NCBI GenBank assembly: GCA_009733715.1
Contig: WMKJ01000001.1
Coordinates: forward strand, 186,001-250,000
Source of the DNA: Herpomyces periplanetae
Taxonomy: Eukaryota > Ascomycota > Laboulbeniomycetes > Herpomycetales > Herpomycetaceae
Reading direction: 5' to 3'
DNA length: 64,000 bases
The notes under the pieces were generated by a model, which did no database searches, had not been told where the DNA came from, and saw nothing but the letters and a program-made list of their open reading frames with translations. Shown one piece after another: positions 1 through 9,782 of this stretch. How positions within the stretch are numbered: the first letter of the stretch is position 1; the number at the start of each line of letters is the position of its first letter. A program made the position numbers and the translations under genes.

Positions 1-763
1 TGTGCTGATTCAAGTGTGAAAAGATGCGCTACAAGAAATCTAAGGCTGTGTATAGGATGTATTGGGGTGTTGAGGATAGTCAAGAATTACATGCATGTAT
101 AAGGAGGACTCAGTATAATCAAGATGCTCTTACCGCTTCAAACATTCCTGCGTATTTGAAATGCGAAAGTTCTTATCCGGGTAAATGTTCTCCTGTTAGT
201 CATTACCGGAAACATTGGATTAGTATACGGTTCGCTACGGTAACAAAAGTCACTAATTTCTTACGTTGCCGATTAAAAGAGGTAGGTAGGTGTGTATACA
301 CAATGGAATTGGAATGTAGGATGAATTCGGCTACAATCGTTTTGCGCTATTTGATAGAGGATTGATTCGGCAATAGCTACGCTATTGGAATGTAGTGTAA
401 ATTCGTACTAGTAAAATTCGGCAGATTCGACGGTACGATGAAGGATCCAATGAGAACTTAACCTCCCACTCTATTGACTTGATTAATCAAGCCGACAAGG
501 AACGAGAAACCGTGACGTTAATAAACCCTTAACCAAAAACATCCACGTATTCTTTCATCTTTTACACTTGGTCTAGACATTTCTCATCGACTAACTTAAT
601 AAACTCTATCAAATTATTGCCAACTTTTTCCTTCGTTCCTCTTCGCTCATCTTCAACTTCCACGTGGCTAGTTAGCGGAGAAATGTTAGCTTATGTAATG
701 AGTTTATGGTGGGGGGTTTTGTAAGATTATGACACGGTAGGGCGCAGGTAAGGGTTTTTATGA
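1..763. other. Intergenic, no supported gene
   Basis: No recognisable coding sequence. An open frame of 113 codons at 24-365 (+) resembles no family I know and lies at the window edge. There is a short perfect hairpin at 371-387 (7-bp arms, 3-nt loop). The block around 309-331 is partly repeated near 384-408 (shared GGAATGTAG...ATTCG). Confidence 0.5.
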
Positions 764-2341
764 ATGATTAGGTTTACTAGATTGATGATACTTGTATCTT
801 GTCATATGATAGTCATGCTTGTGTTTTATTTGTGTCATCGTTCTAAAATTGTTCAAACCCGTGGGAATATATTCCTTTCATCATTTCGTCAACAAATCTA
901 CAATTCATCACACACGTCTCCATCGTCTCATTTACCAACGGAATTATGTTGCTATAAAAACTTCAAGGAATCTCTCAATGATGAGTTTCCCCGTACTATT
1001 ACGAGTTTTCAATCTCTTAAAAATGGCCTTGATTATTCACCTTATACAGCACTTATTCACCTAATCTACTCACGTTTATTCGGACTTAATACTTCATCAT
1101 ATTCGTACGTTTATTCATCCTTAATCCAAACCAGACTCTTCCCTAGTATAACCACAAACCCCTCGCTTACCTCCCTCCCGGACTAATGTTAACCCTTCTC
1201 CCTCCCCTATCTGTTTAGTCACGTTACTCGAGAATTTTCTTGGCCGCCCCCGTGCTTGCGGCATGTGATTTATGGTAATGCGCCACTTCATTCCGGGTTT
1301 TCACGTGCTCATGATGGAATGGATAAAGTTTTATACGCAGGTTGGCCATTTGAACGGTGTATATGGACGGGAGGTTGTATATGGTGGGTAGGAAAGTTTA
1401 AAGATTCTACTTGTCAAATTGGGAATAGTTTACGTCAAAATGTTAACAAAGTGGCTATACATTGTCAAGAGTCTGTCAACTCATGCTTGCTAACGCATTC
1501 TTTACCCTGTCATCCGTCAACTATTTCCTTACAAATTGAACGGCGTTTAACCCTTGATACATCCCCGGAAATTCAGAGGAGTTCAATACAATCATTTGCT
1601 TTAGCTAATGAGAAAGATATTTCTATTATCGAACTAAGAGATCTGGCGTATTTACCGTTTCGTTCCCAACAGGAGTTATCAAACCTTGAAAAACAGTGGA
1701 ATAAACCCTCGTCCCCTTCTCCAGAAATAGGTTCGGTTAATGCTACGCCACCCCAGTCTAAGGACTTTGTACATTTATCAGGGCAAACCTTTTCTATTAA
1801 TCTTTTCATTACTCGTTATGTTATTAAGGAATATTGTCGTTTAATTAATAATTGGCACTTAATACACATCGATTCGCAGTACTGTCGGAAAGTTGAAGGT
1901 TATCGTGACATCGTGGTTCCCGGTGCATTGTCAATTACAGTGGTTTGTGAGTTGCTTGAACTGTGGACATCGTTACTTTGCCTTGGTGATTCAGACACAA
2001 ATTATTCAACGTTAAATTATCTTCTGGACAAATTGATGCATACCAGTCATTGCGTGCGTTTGGTTTATTTGGATTATCGATTAATTTCTCCGTTATATGC
2101 GGAGGAATGTGTTTCAATAAGTGCCCGGTTATCCCAACAAGCTAAACAACACGAGTATGTTGAACGTGAATATGTTCGTTACTTTAAACGTAACCCTCCC
2201 CTAATACCCCAACTCTTAGACAGTGATTACTTTTACAAGTGGAAGTTTTGGGCAAGAAATCAATACAATCAATTAATTCTACGTGGAATCGCTGTACTCA
2301 TTGCTTCCCCGTCGGGGGGTTGTTACACACAAGTATCATAG
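764..2341 (+). CDS. HTD2: HTD2-like mitochondrial 3-hydroxyacyl-thioester dehydratase (two exons proposed)
   Basis: The downstream exon (1219-2341) reads as a double-hotdog dehydratase of mitochondrial type II fatty-acid synthesis, the pathway that feeds lipoic acid. Seen: an N-terminal hotdog block with GWPFERCIWTGG, matching the family's PFxRRMWAGG. The hydratase core HLIHIDSQYCRKVEGYRDIV keeps the family's H-x-I-H-x-D and YCRxVEGY pattern. The C-terminal part contains RLISPLYAEE. The usual VHGP step reads VPGA here, an odd change. A GTACGT donor at 1105 and TTTAG ending at 1218 join a 5' exon (764-1104) in frame (phase 2) for 487 aa. That exon contains PRTIT and SPYTALIHL, which resemble the family's N-terminal region, but it is longer than usual and its ATG is uncertain. 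The gene is tail to tail with PHA2. The family call is solid; the 5' end is tentative. Confidence 0.72.
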
Positions 2342-2342
2342 C

Positions 2343-3569
2343 TCAAGTTACATTTGCCATGATTCGCAACACTTGAGATACTAATGATGATCCAATAAAT
2401 TGAAATAGTACATTCTTTTGTCTGGCACATTCCGATAACCCTGTCAATGCATCTTCGAGCTGTTTAAATTCTTGGCAAAGACTTTGCTCGTGTTCTGTTT
2501 TGACTGTTGGATGGAATGTCATTTCGATCATGTAAACTCTAGTCCATGCTCGAGATAGCTGATCTTGACGGGGTCGGTTATGTATGGCGGTAACCTGCAT
2601 ACACCTGTTTGATCCAATTATGTCAATCAAATCGGCAATATTTTCCTTGTTGTGAGTATGTATAGGAAAACCTGATTGATCAGATATATGCAAGATCTGG
2701 TGTTCACTTAATCCTGGCCATGCAACAAACCACAACACAAAGGAAGTAGAATTACTACTAATTGGTTTATCAATTTGGTGGCATTCACCATACTCTGGAT
2801 TTTCGTAAAACCGTTGCAAGCGACGATCAATTTCCGCAGTACGACTAGCCAATACTAAGAACCTTGTTCGATTATAAGACATATCTTGAATATTTTCTTC
2901 AAGCACAATCAAATCTTGTTCTGCAAATCTGCGAGCCAGATTTGCCGATCCTAAGGCTACTGTGGAACCCGTTACATCATGGATGACCTCAAGTGCAGCA
3001 TCCGACGTCGATAGTGCATTTACTCGTTCAATATGTGGTAATTTTCGCCGCAAAAATCGCTCACATTGCGTCCAAACTTGAGGATGACTAACCACTCGCC
3101 GAATTCCCGCATAGGCCGAATCCGTCCGGGTCTCCTTTCGCGCCAAGAGACAAATATTTATCGGCAATTCCACTTCGCCGATCACGTGAGATAAGCTCAA
3201 ACTTGGCTTGAGAGTGTGAGCAGGCGACGAAGTTTGTTGAAGAGCAAAGTTTAAGGCGTAGCTTCGCAAGTAATCGTGGGAAATTATGACACTACCATTT
3301 GTCGAGTTTTCATATGGAACAATGGCATAATGAGCAAGAATTTCATGAGATTCTGGGGTTACTGTATGATGTTGTGTAAGAGATGGTAACTGGGACTCAT
3401 CAGGGAATGGTCCCCACACAGCTTTGAAAACTTGGGGTATGGAATCACACGGAAGGTAAATATTATTTTCATTTTGAGGGAAAGTATCAAAGAATTTTAT
3501 GGCAGCTTGGTGGGTCCAGGATTGTGCAGATCCGAGAAATGCTATAACTCGAGGATGTGACGACGTCAT
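2343..3569 (-). CDS. PHA2: Prephenate dehydratase (phenylalanine biosynthesis)
   Basis: Single-exon, 408 aa. It converts prephenate to phenylpyruvate, the committed step to phenylalanine. The catalytic (PDT) half covers about residues 7-240. VIAFLGSAQSWTHQAA opens it, VPYENSTNGSV (about 84-94) is the substrate-binding loop, and NRTRFLVL (about 233-240) carries the essential Thr-Arg-Phe. An ACT-type regulatory domain follows (about 278-355). Its usual ESRP phenylalanine-binding motif reads HNRP at 330-333, so feedback control may differ. The protein is longer than yeast Pha2 (about 334 aa) because of linkers and a C-terminal tail. The ATG is followed at once by the domain start. The stop lies one base from the HTD2 stop, so the two 3' UTRs must overlap. 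The 984-bp region upstream is shared with MIC60. Confidence 0.93.
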   Translation of the reverse strand: MTSSHPRVIAFLGSAQSWTHQAAIKFFDTFPQNENNIYLPCDSIPQVFKAVWGPFPDESQLPSLTQHHTVTPESHEILAHYAIVPYENSTNGSVIISHDYLRSYALNFALQQTSSPAHTLKPSLSLSHVIGEVELPINICLLARKETRTDSAYAGIRRVVSHPQVWTQCERFLRRKLPHIERVNALSTSDAALEVIHDVTGSTVALGSANLARRFAEQDLIVLEENIQDMSYNRTRFLVLASRTAEIDRRLQRFYENPEYGECHQIDKPISSNSTSFVLWFVAWPGLSEHQILHISDQSGFPIHTHNKENIADLIDIIGSNRCMQVTAIHNRPRQDQLSRAWTRVYMIEMTFHPTVKTEHEQSLCQEFKQLEDALTGLSECARQKNVLFQFIGSSLVSQVLRIMANVT

Positions 3570-4553
3570 GATTTGAATCTTAACCGTCTGGTGAATGTGC
3601 CTGTTTGGACTAAGTGTATAACATGATGTAGTTTTTCGAAGAAATCATATGACAAGGAGAAAACAACACATTAAAATATTAACAGATTAAAATACCTTTC
3701 GTTTAACGTTTGCTGGTGCGCAGGTATGTATTAGCACCAGACTGTCCCCAATGCGCGACCTCATCCCCCTGAAGTACATGAACCAAACTCGGGATTATGT
3801 AATTGATATTAAACGCGCGATTTTATTGTGACGAATTGACCAAAGAAGTTTGTATCTGTGACAAGTTGAAGTGAGAAATCAATAATGGAAGAGTCAACTT
3901 GAGTGAATGGAATGTTAGGGTGGAAAAAATTGGAAGAAAGATAGATATAGTGACGACAGGTTAGGTTAGCTTGGACAGTATAGCGTAAACAATAGATTTT
4001 TGTATAGTTGTATGGTCAACATTAAGGCTTATACCCATCAAGACCAAGGTTAGTAGTAAATTAATCGGTGGAATAAGTGTACGGGATAGTCTACAACGTC
4101 ATTGGCAAATTTGGCAGGTTTCCTCGCGCGAGTTGTCTATCTGCAGCTAAGTTTTGAGCGAACCCAGAAAGTCACGTGTTGGACCTCGTGACACATGGGG
4201 GAAGGGAATTGGATTAGCTATGCTCCGGGGCCGGTAGGGCACGTGACGACAGGCTAGTGACAAATAGTGTTAGAGGATTCTTTATACAGAAGATTCGGAG
4301 GACATACATTGTTAAGGATTAATTAATATCGGAGTGGCAGATAGATTGATCACGGTGGAATTGCGAGTATACGTGATATTTAAAGTGTACAGGTTGAGTG
4401 AACGCGGGAAAGTGGTGTAGGGGTGTGCGGGAAAGTTGACAAGTTTGGTGTTGTCAATACACGAGTTAGTCTAGTGAAACAGGACGCGACGGGCACGATA
4501 GGACACAGCGCATCACCCGCCATACGGTACGAGACGATACGATACAATACACC
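3570..4553. promoter_or_regulatory. Divergent promoter region PHA2 / MIC60
   Basis: 984 bp between two divergent ATGs, without an open gene. Two CACGTG E-box hexamers lie at 4173-4178 and 4240-4245, 67 bp apart (the second as GCACGTGAC). These are consensus sites for bHLH factors of the Cbf1/USF type. They lie 310-380 bp upstream of the MIC60 ATG. Function is inferred only. Confidence 0.4.
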
Positions 4554-6428
4554 ATGTGGCAAGCTATACTTTCAGCAAGACAGCGCGTGTGTGGATGCGG
4601 TATTCGGGCAAGTCAGCGATACAGTCAATACGGTAGCGTGGGGAGATGGGTATGGGTGAGAGGAGTACCGGCGTGGCACTCGGACGGGAATGTCGGATCA
4701 CGATTAACGAATGTAACGGAGGCATTTAATGGATTAGCGTTTACGACCAAGGCTATGGCAGCATCGGCAGGAACAGGCATTTCGACGCGAACGGGAATTA
4801 TCACTAGGGGAGCTAGCCAACATGGTAGTAATGGGGAAAGGACACCACTTTACGAGAAACGGGGTGGTCGATATCGTTTAGCGAAATTTCTGGCGTGGCT
4901 CGCAGCGGTAACTTTACTGGGATACGGTGGAGGAGCGTATTGTGCTCTACATTCGACGACATGGCATAATTTGTTTACGAGTTTTGTGCCGTTTGCTGAT
5001 GATGTTGTAACGTATATGGATGATATTATATTTGCATTGGAAACGCGTCGTGAAGATTCACCTCTACGGGCAAAGATTCTTGCGACGGCAATTAAACCCG
5101 AACGTTCACTGTCTACATCAAGCTCAGTGGTCAGCAGTGTTACGGGTAAGACACCGTTTCCAAGCGTGGCGAATATGCGGGACAATGATAACGTTAAGAT
5201 TGCAGGCGGGCGTGTGGCAAAGGGGAAGACTAGTGATAATACGTTTAACATGGAGTTAATGAAACAAAAGGCAGCAAATGAGACGGAGACTAAAGAGGTG
5301 GTGGAGGGAACAGTTACGAGTGAATTTACGGTTAAACTGGGTAAATTAAGTGAGAAGTTGGGCGAAGTTATAAGGGGGGAAGATGGGTTGGAAGGAGAAT
5401 GGAAGAATGGAGCTAGTGCTGTTAAGGGAGAATTGGAAAAGCTAAGGATGGAGGTGGAAAGTTGGATGAATGAGGTTCGAAGTACAGGTGAAGATGAGAT
5501 TAGACGGCTTAACGAAGAGTTTGATAAGGGAGCTAAAGCGTTAACGAACCGTCAGGAGAGTACATTATTAGCAGCGGAAGTGGAATGGAGGGAGGCGTAT
5601 GAGAAGGAGCGACAACGTTTATCGGAAGAGTATGAGAAAAAGTTACAGAGGGAAGTAGAGACTACGGAGAAATTGTATAGTGAAAGTCTGAAGAATGGAT
5701 TATTGGAGCAAGCGACGCAGATGTATGCGTATTTTCGCGGGCAGGTTGAAGATCAAGTTGAACGAGAACGAAAGGGAAGGTTGGGAGGTATGAAGGAATT
5801 GAATGAAGAAGTTAACGAGGTAGCTAAATTATGCGAAGAGTTGAGTGGAGCGTTAAAGGCAAATATGAAGGCACAAAATTTACTGGTTGCTGTACAAGTA
5901 GCCAAGGGAAAAGTGAGGGAAAGAAAGCCGTTTAGGGATGAATTAGCAGCGGTGAAAGAATTGGGATATGATGATGAATTGATTTCAGCGGCGTTAGCTT
6001 CAATTAAACCTGAAGCGTATAACCGGGGTATAGCGACGCAGGAAGAGCTCGTGGAACGGTTTAGAAGAGTATCACGAGAAGCTAAGAAGGCGGTATTATC
6101 GAAGGAAGATTCGGGGGTAGCGGGACATCTAGCAAGCATAGCTATGAGCAAATTGATGACAATTAAGTCAAATAGTGAAGGTGTGATTAAGGAGAAGGAA
6201 AGGGATGATTCACAGGATAGCTTAGCCCTACTAAAACGAAGTGAAAAGTATTTGGAGTTGGGGAATTTGGAGATGGCGGCGAGAGAAGCTAATTCATTGA
6301 GTGGATGGGCAAGAGTGCTTAGTGAGGATTGGTTGGAGGAATGTCGAAAAGTGTTGGAGGTGCGACAAGCGCTGGATGTGATGTGGGCAGAGGCACGATT
6401 AAAGGGATTACAAGGGACCTTAATGTGA
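4554..6428 (+). CDS. MIC60: MICOS complex subunit MIC60 (mitofilin)
   Basis: Single-exon, 624 aa. Mic60 is the core subunit of the mitochondrial contact site and cristae organising system in the inner membrane. Seen: a basic, Arg-rich N-terminal presequence. One membrane segment follows at about 109-132, with the typical GYGGGAY glycine patch and then SFVPFADDVVTYMDD, matching the family's EYVPFGEDAV. The middle region (about 215-440) is highly charged and heptad-rich, as expected for a coiled coil. The C-terminal mitofilin signature includes WLEECRKVLEVRQALDVMWA and EARLKGLQ. The order presequence, TM, coiled coil, signature and the length fit fungal Mic60. The ATG at 4554 is in a good context (ACACC before it). 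It converges with the HET gene, 52 bp apart. Confidence 0.93.
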   Translation: MWQAILSARQRVCGCGIRASQRYSQYGSVGRWVWVRGVPAWHSDGNVGSRLTNVTEAFNGLAFTTKAMAASAGTGISTRTGIITRGASQHGSNGERTPLYEKRGGRYRLAKFLAWLAAVTLLGYGGGAYCALHSTTWHNLFTSFVPFADDVVTYMDDIIFALETRREDSPLRAKILATAIKPERSLSTSSSVVSSVTGKTPFPSVANMRDNDNVKIAGGRVAKGKTSDNTFNMELMKQKAANETETKEVVEGTVTSEFTVKLGKLSEKLGEVIRGEDGLEGEWKNGASAVKGELEKLRMEVESWMNEVRSTGEDEIRRLNEEFDKGAKALTNRQESTLLAAEVEWREAYEKERQRLSEEYEKKLQREVETTEKLYSESLKNGLLEQATQMYAYFRGQVEDQVERERKGRLGGMKELNEEVNEVAKLCEELSGALKANMKAQNLLVAVQVAKGKVRERKPFRDELAAVKELGYDDELISAALASIKPEAYNRGIATQEELVERFRRVSREAKKAVLSKEDSGVAGHLASIAMSKLMTIKSNSEGVIKEKERDDSQDSLALLKRSEKYLELGNLEMAAREANSLSGWARVLSEDWLEECRKVLEVRQALDVMWAEARLKGLQGTLM

Positions 6429-6480
6429 GGCGGGGAAGAAGATGGAATAAGTTACAATGCAGCGGAGAAACTCGCAACTT

Positions 6481-8943
6481 TTATAATAACAAAATGGACT
6501 TTGGCGATGTAGGTACGGAACAAAAGATTTTGCCTACGCCGACCCGAACAAAGCGGTGGCGATCAATGGGGCGCAGCAACAAGTAATACGGCAACATGAC
6601 GGGCATGACGACAATATTAGTCAGGGGTGTGGCGGTGGGGGCGGGGGAGCAGGAGCGGGAGCAGGAATTTTGCTGGCACTGGCAAAGGGAGTTGGCAGCA
6701 ACGCCATCAGAATCAGCAAAACACCAACCAATTGTCTTCTGGGACAAAATCATTAGCCGATGTATACGTTTAGATAGTAAACGTTGATCAAATGATGATA
6801 TGTTAAACTGATTGGGTGGATTTGTACTGGTTAAATTGGAAGTTTGCTGAAGACATAACCCACAGCATCGGCATGGGGCGGATATTTGAACAACGGATAA
6901 GTTAACCTTAAGAATCAAGGTAGCTGGGCCATTAAGCCATATAAGTGAGGATATTGAATTCGATGTATGAGCTGAACTTGGAGTTGGTACTTGTGTGGAT
7001 AGTGATATGGATGATATTGATGATGATGATGATGACGATGATACGGGTAAAAATTGTAAATATCCATGATGAATTGATTCAACTTGAACTAATGCTTCAT
7101 CATGTGGTAAAAGCGAAAGGTATATTGCATTTGGTAAAAAGTTAACGGAAGAATCTGTCGATGCCCATGACCACGACGGTGCTCGATTAAGATCGAGTAC
7201 TATAGGTGTTGAATTAGTCGATGGAGACGGGTACCAAAGAAGGGAGGGAATTAATCGATCCGACCAACATCCCGAATAGTAAGAAATCTTAAGATCCAAA
7301 TGGATCCGCCGAGCCAGTCCCATTATAGATAATAGCTTATCTCGAGGATTTCGTAGTGTACAACGAGAGAATAATTCGACTAAATCAAACCATAGCAACG
7401 GTGACCTTTTGGCTGAAAATGGCTGTCTTGCAAGTGTCGGTCGTCTTGCTATGCGATTAAGATTGTACGGATCAAGAATCGTCGGATTAAAGTGTCTAAA
7501 TATTGACTTGGAATGTGACGGCGTAAATGATGAAGCGGGTGAACGTGTTGAAGCATTTATAACTGATGTTGACGAAGATGGTGATGATAGTACAGCTTGT
7601 ACAGCTTGTCGATCTTCAAGAAAAACATTCTTCTTGGTAATGTGAAGTAACCGTTGTGATGATATTCGTTCCTGGAGGCACCATGCTCGACGACTTAATG
7701 GACTCTGATTGACACATCGGAAAAATTGATTAGGATTCAACGTTGATGAAGATGCTGATGGTGATGATGAAACTTGCGCCGCATTATCCGCAAGAGTGTG
7801 ACATAAATTCGTGAATAGTCCTGGTGCAAGTGAATTATGATGGTGCAAAGCAATCGTACACACCGAATTTTCATAAATATCTGCCATATTAGCCACTTCT
7901 GATGTCCATTCGACAAAGTCAGAATCAACTATACAAAACGAGTCAATCCATAAATACTTGATTCTAAGACATTCCAGAATTCGTATACAATCCTGGAACA
8001 CTGGGGGAATTTCCTTCCAGGGAATTTCTCGATATCTTTGGGATAAATTTCGATACGTAGTCTTAAAAGACTGCCTATCTGGTAAATGGTAACTTAAGGC
8101 GATATATTCCGGTCCAGATTGTGGAAATAACTTTACCCATTGTGGACTCGAATCCACCGTTGCTGCCTTTGTCATACTTTGTTCCTTTAACGCTATATCA
8201 CGGTACCACACCAGTCGAATCACCGGTGGTATAGACGGTGATGATGATGACGTTAACTCTATAAGTCGTTTAGGATACTTTGATGAGCTTCTCGGTTTGC
8301 GCAAAGACTGCGGAAGGCACAGTGATTTATTAGACTCATCAATACTCTGGCGTAACCAACGACGAATAAATGTAAAAATGAACAGATTCGGTGAACTCTT
8401 TTTTTCCGGTGAGTTAACAAGAGGGAATTTTCGATAGCGAGATATATATTCATGAAATTTCATATTATTAGCATGATACCAACAACGTTTAACTCCCCCA
8501 TGACCCACGGACAAAGGAGATGTCGATGTTAAATGGGGCGTAGACGTTGACGAGCTTGCCAATTTGCCTAAACTTTTCGAAGAGTTAATTAACGGTTCAA
8601 TTAAAATGTAACCTAATCCGTGGTTTCCGGGCTCATTTAACCTTGAAATTCTAATGCGAACAGGTGATATGAAAGCACAAGCATTTGATGTATTTCGATG
8701 ACCGCCATCTGAGCAATCGCGTAGCCATGAAAAAACATTTAAGATCCTCTGTGATATAAGATGACACAACAAGCATATCTGGGATGTTGAGTAGATTTCA
8801 CTGAATGAACGAAATGAAACTTCTGCACACGATGATTTTAATAGCATCATGCGCAAATTAGAACATCTCTGACACAAGCGTACCGTGAATAGAGCCACGT
8901 TCAAGAGTCGCTGGTTATCAATGCCATCCGCCGTTGACGGCAT
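6481..8943 (-). CDS. HET-domain (heterokaryon incompatibility) protein
   Basis: Single exon, 820 aa from the ATG at 8943 (the open frame runs 57 nt further up to a GTG). HET proteins act in fungal non-self recognition and trigger cell death after incompatible fusion. The N-terminal LCQRC (about 23-27) and CLLC (about 57-60) resemble the Cys pairs preceding many HET domains. The HET domain (about 278-370) has YIALSY, then CIRILECLRIKYLWIDSFCI, EWTSEVANMADIYENS and RRAWCLQERISSQRLLHI. After it NPRDKLLSIMGLA matches the typical post-HET region. The first motif normally ends in a Trp-Gly (SYxWG) but here is SYHLP, so the domain may be diverged. The rest is Ser-rich linker with short GAT-type repeats. 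No NACHT/WD40 partner is fused or adjacent, so this is a stand-alone HET gene. Confidence 0.88.
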   Translation of the reverse strand: MPSTADGIDNQRLLNVALFTVRLCQRCSNLRMMLLKSSCAEVSFRSFSEIYSTSQICLLCHLISQRILNVFSWLRDCSDGGHRNTSNACAFISPVRIRISRLNEPGNHGLGYILIEPLINSSKSLGKLASSSTSTPHLTSTSPLSVGHGGVKRCWYHANNMKFHEYISRYRKFPLVNSPEKKSSPNLFIFTFIRRWLRQSIDESNKSLCLPQSLRKPRSSSKYPKRLIELTSSSSPSIPPVIRLVWYRDIALKEQSMTKAATVDSSPQWVKLFPQSGPEYIALSYHLPDRQSFKTTYRNLSQRYREIPWKEIPPVFQDCIRILECLRIKYLWIDSFCIVDSDFVEWTSEVANMADIYENSVCTIALHHHNSLAPGLFTNLCHTLADNAAQVSSSPSASSSTLNPNQFFRCVNQSPLSRRAWCLQERISSQRLLHITKKNVFLEDRQAVQAVLSSPSSSTSVINASTRSPASSFTPSHSKSIFRHFNPTILDPYNLNRIARRPTLARQPFSAKRSPLLWFDLVELFSRCTLRNPRDKLLSIMGLARRIHLDLKISYYSGCWSDRLIPSLLWYPSPSTNSTPIVLDLNRAPSWSWASTDSSVNFLPNAIYLSLLPHDEALVQVESIHHGYLQFLPVSSSSSSSSISSISLSTQVPTPSSAHTSNSISSLIWLNGPATLILKVNLSVVQISAPCRCCGLCLQQTSNLTSTNPPNQFNISSFDQRLLSKRIHRLMILSQKTIGWCFADSDGVAANSLCQCQQNSCSRSCSPAPTATPLTNIVVMPVMLPYYLLLRPIDRHRFVRVGVGKIFCSVPTSPKSILLL

Positions 8944-9768
8944 TTCAATGCCTGTCAACCCGACTTGACAAAACGGCTTGTTTGATTCAGCTTCACCCAC
9001 AAATTAGCCTTTCAAAAATACAGGTCAGCGTTCCGTGTAACCCATTAACGGGCACATATAATACGGTAAGATTGTGAAGGAATAAGAGAAATTGTATGTG
9101 CGTTTGAGCATGTATACAAATATGTACGTATATACGTTGATTGAGTCTGGTTGTTCGCACTTGTAATTAACCTGTGGAAGGGAATCTTTCTCGAAAATAT
9201 TGTTCTAACAAAGCTAAAGAAGGCAACCATTAACTGCTACCATGCCTAATTTAACCTAGCATTAGGCTGGTGAAACTTGAATAAACTTCAAGCTAACAGG
9301 ATTGCCAAATCATACCACGATGCACATATACTCCTGACTTATATGTCCCGAATTTACGGACGAGTAAGCCTTTCAGATAAGAGGAGCATAACTTTAAGGC
9401 CCCCCCAAATAACGCCGGTTGAAGTTATGATCGATGTAGAGATAATGCGCACGAACAAAGGAAGCGTATAATGAAGATTAATGTTCTGGAGTGTCCAATT
9501 AACAAGTTAACGAATAAGGGAACGAATGATTGATTAATCGAAACGAAGATGGATCCAAGTTTTACCAACGGCCAAGCCCACCAGGTCAATTAATGCGTTA
9601 AACCCCACTAGAAAATATACCACGGTGTTGTATTGCATACACGCATTTACGCGCGTGTGCGGTTATTTAACGAACCGAGTAGATTAAGAAGAAACGGCAG
9701 CACGCTCTAAACTTACTTAAACATGACAATTTGACTGCGCACGCGAAAGATTGACCAATTAAAGCGTG

Positions 9769-9782
9769 TTTAACGCGTTAAA
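9769..9782. promoter_or_regulatory. 14-bp palindrome with MCB-type core
   Basis: Perfect palindrome TTTAACGCGTTAAA. The ACGCGT core equals the Mbp1/MBF consensus of ascomycetes. It lies 826 bp upstream of the HET gene start, with no closer target. A chance palindrome is possible. Confidence 0.25.

Noticed and set aside
7409-7645. Plus-strand frame over the HET gene
   Set aside because: Antisense shadow; the Asp-rich run is the complement of Ser codons.
8943-9000. Upstream extension of the HET protein to a GTG codon
   Set aside because: GTG is not a usual nuclear start in fungi and the ATG at 8943 precedes the first conserved Cys pair.
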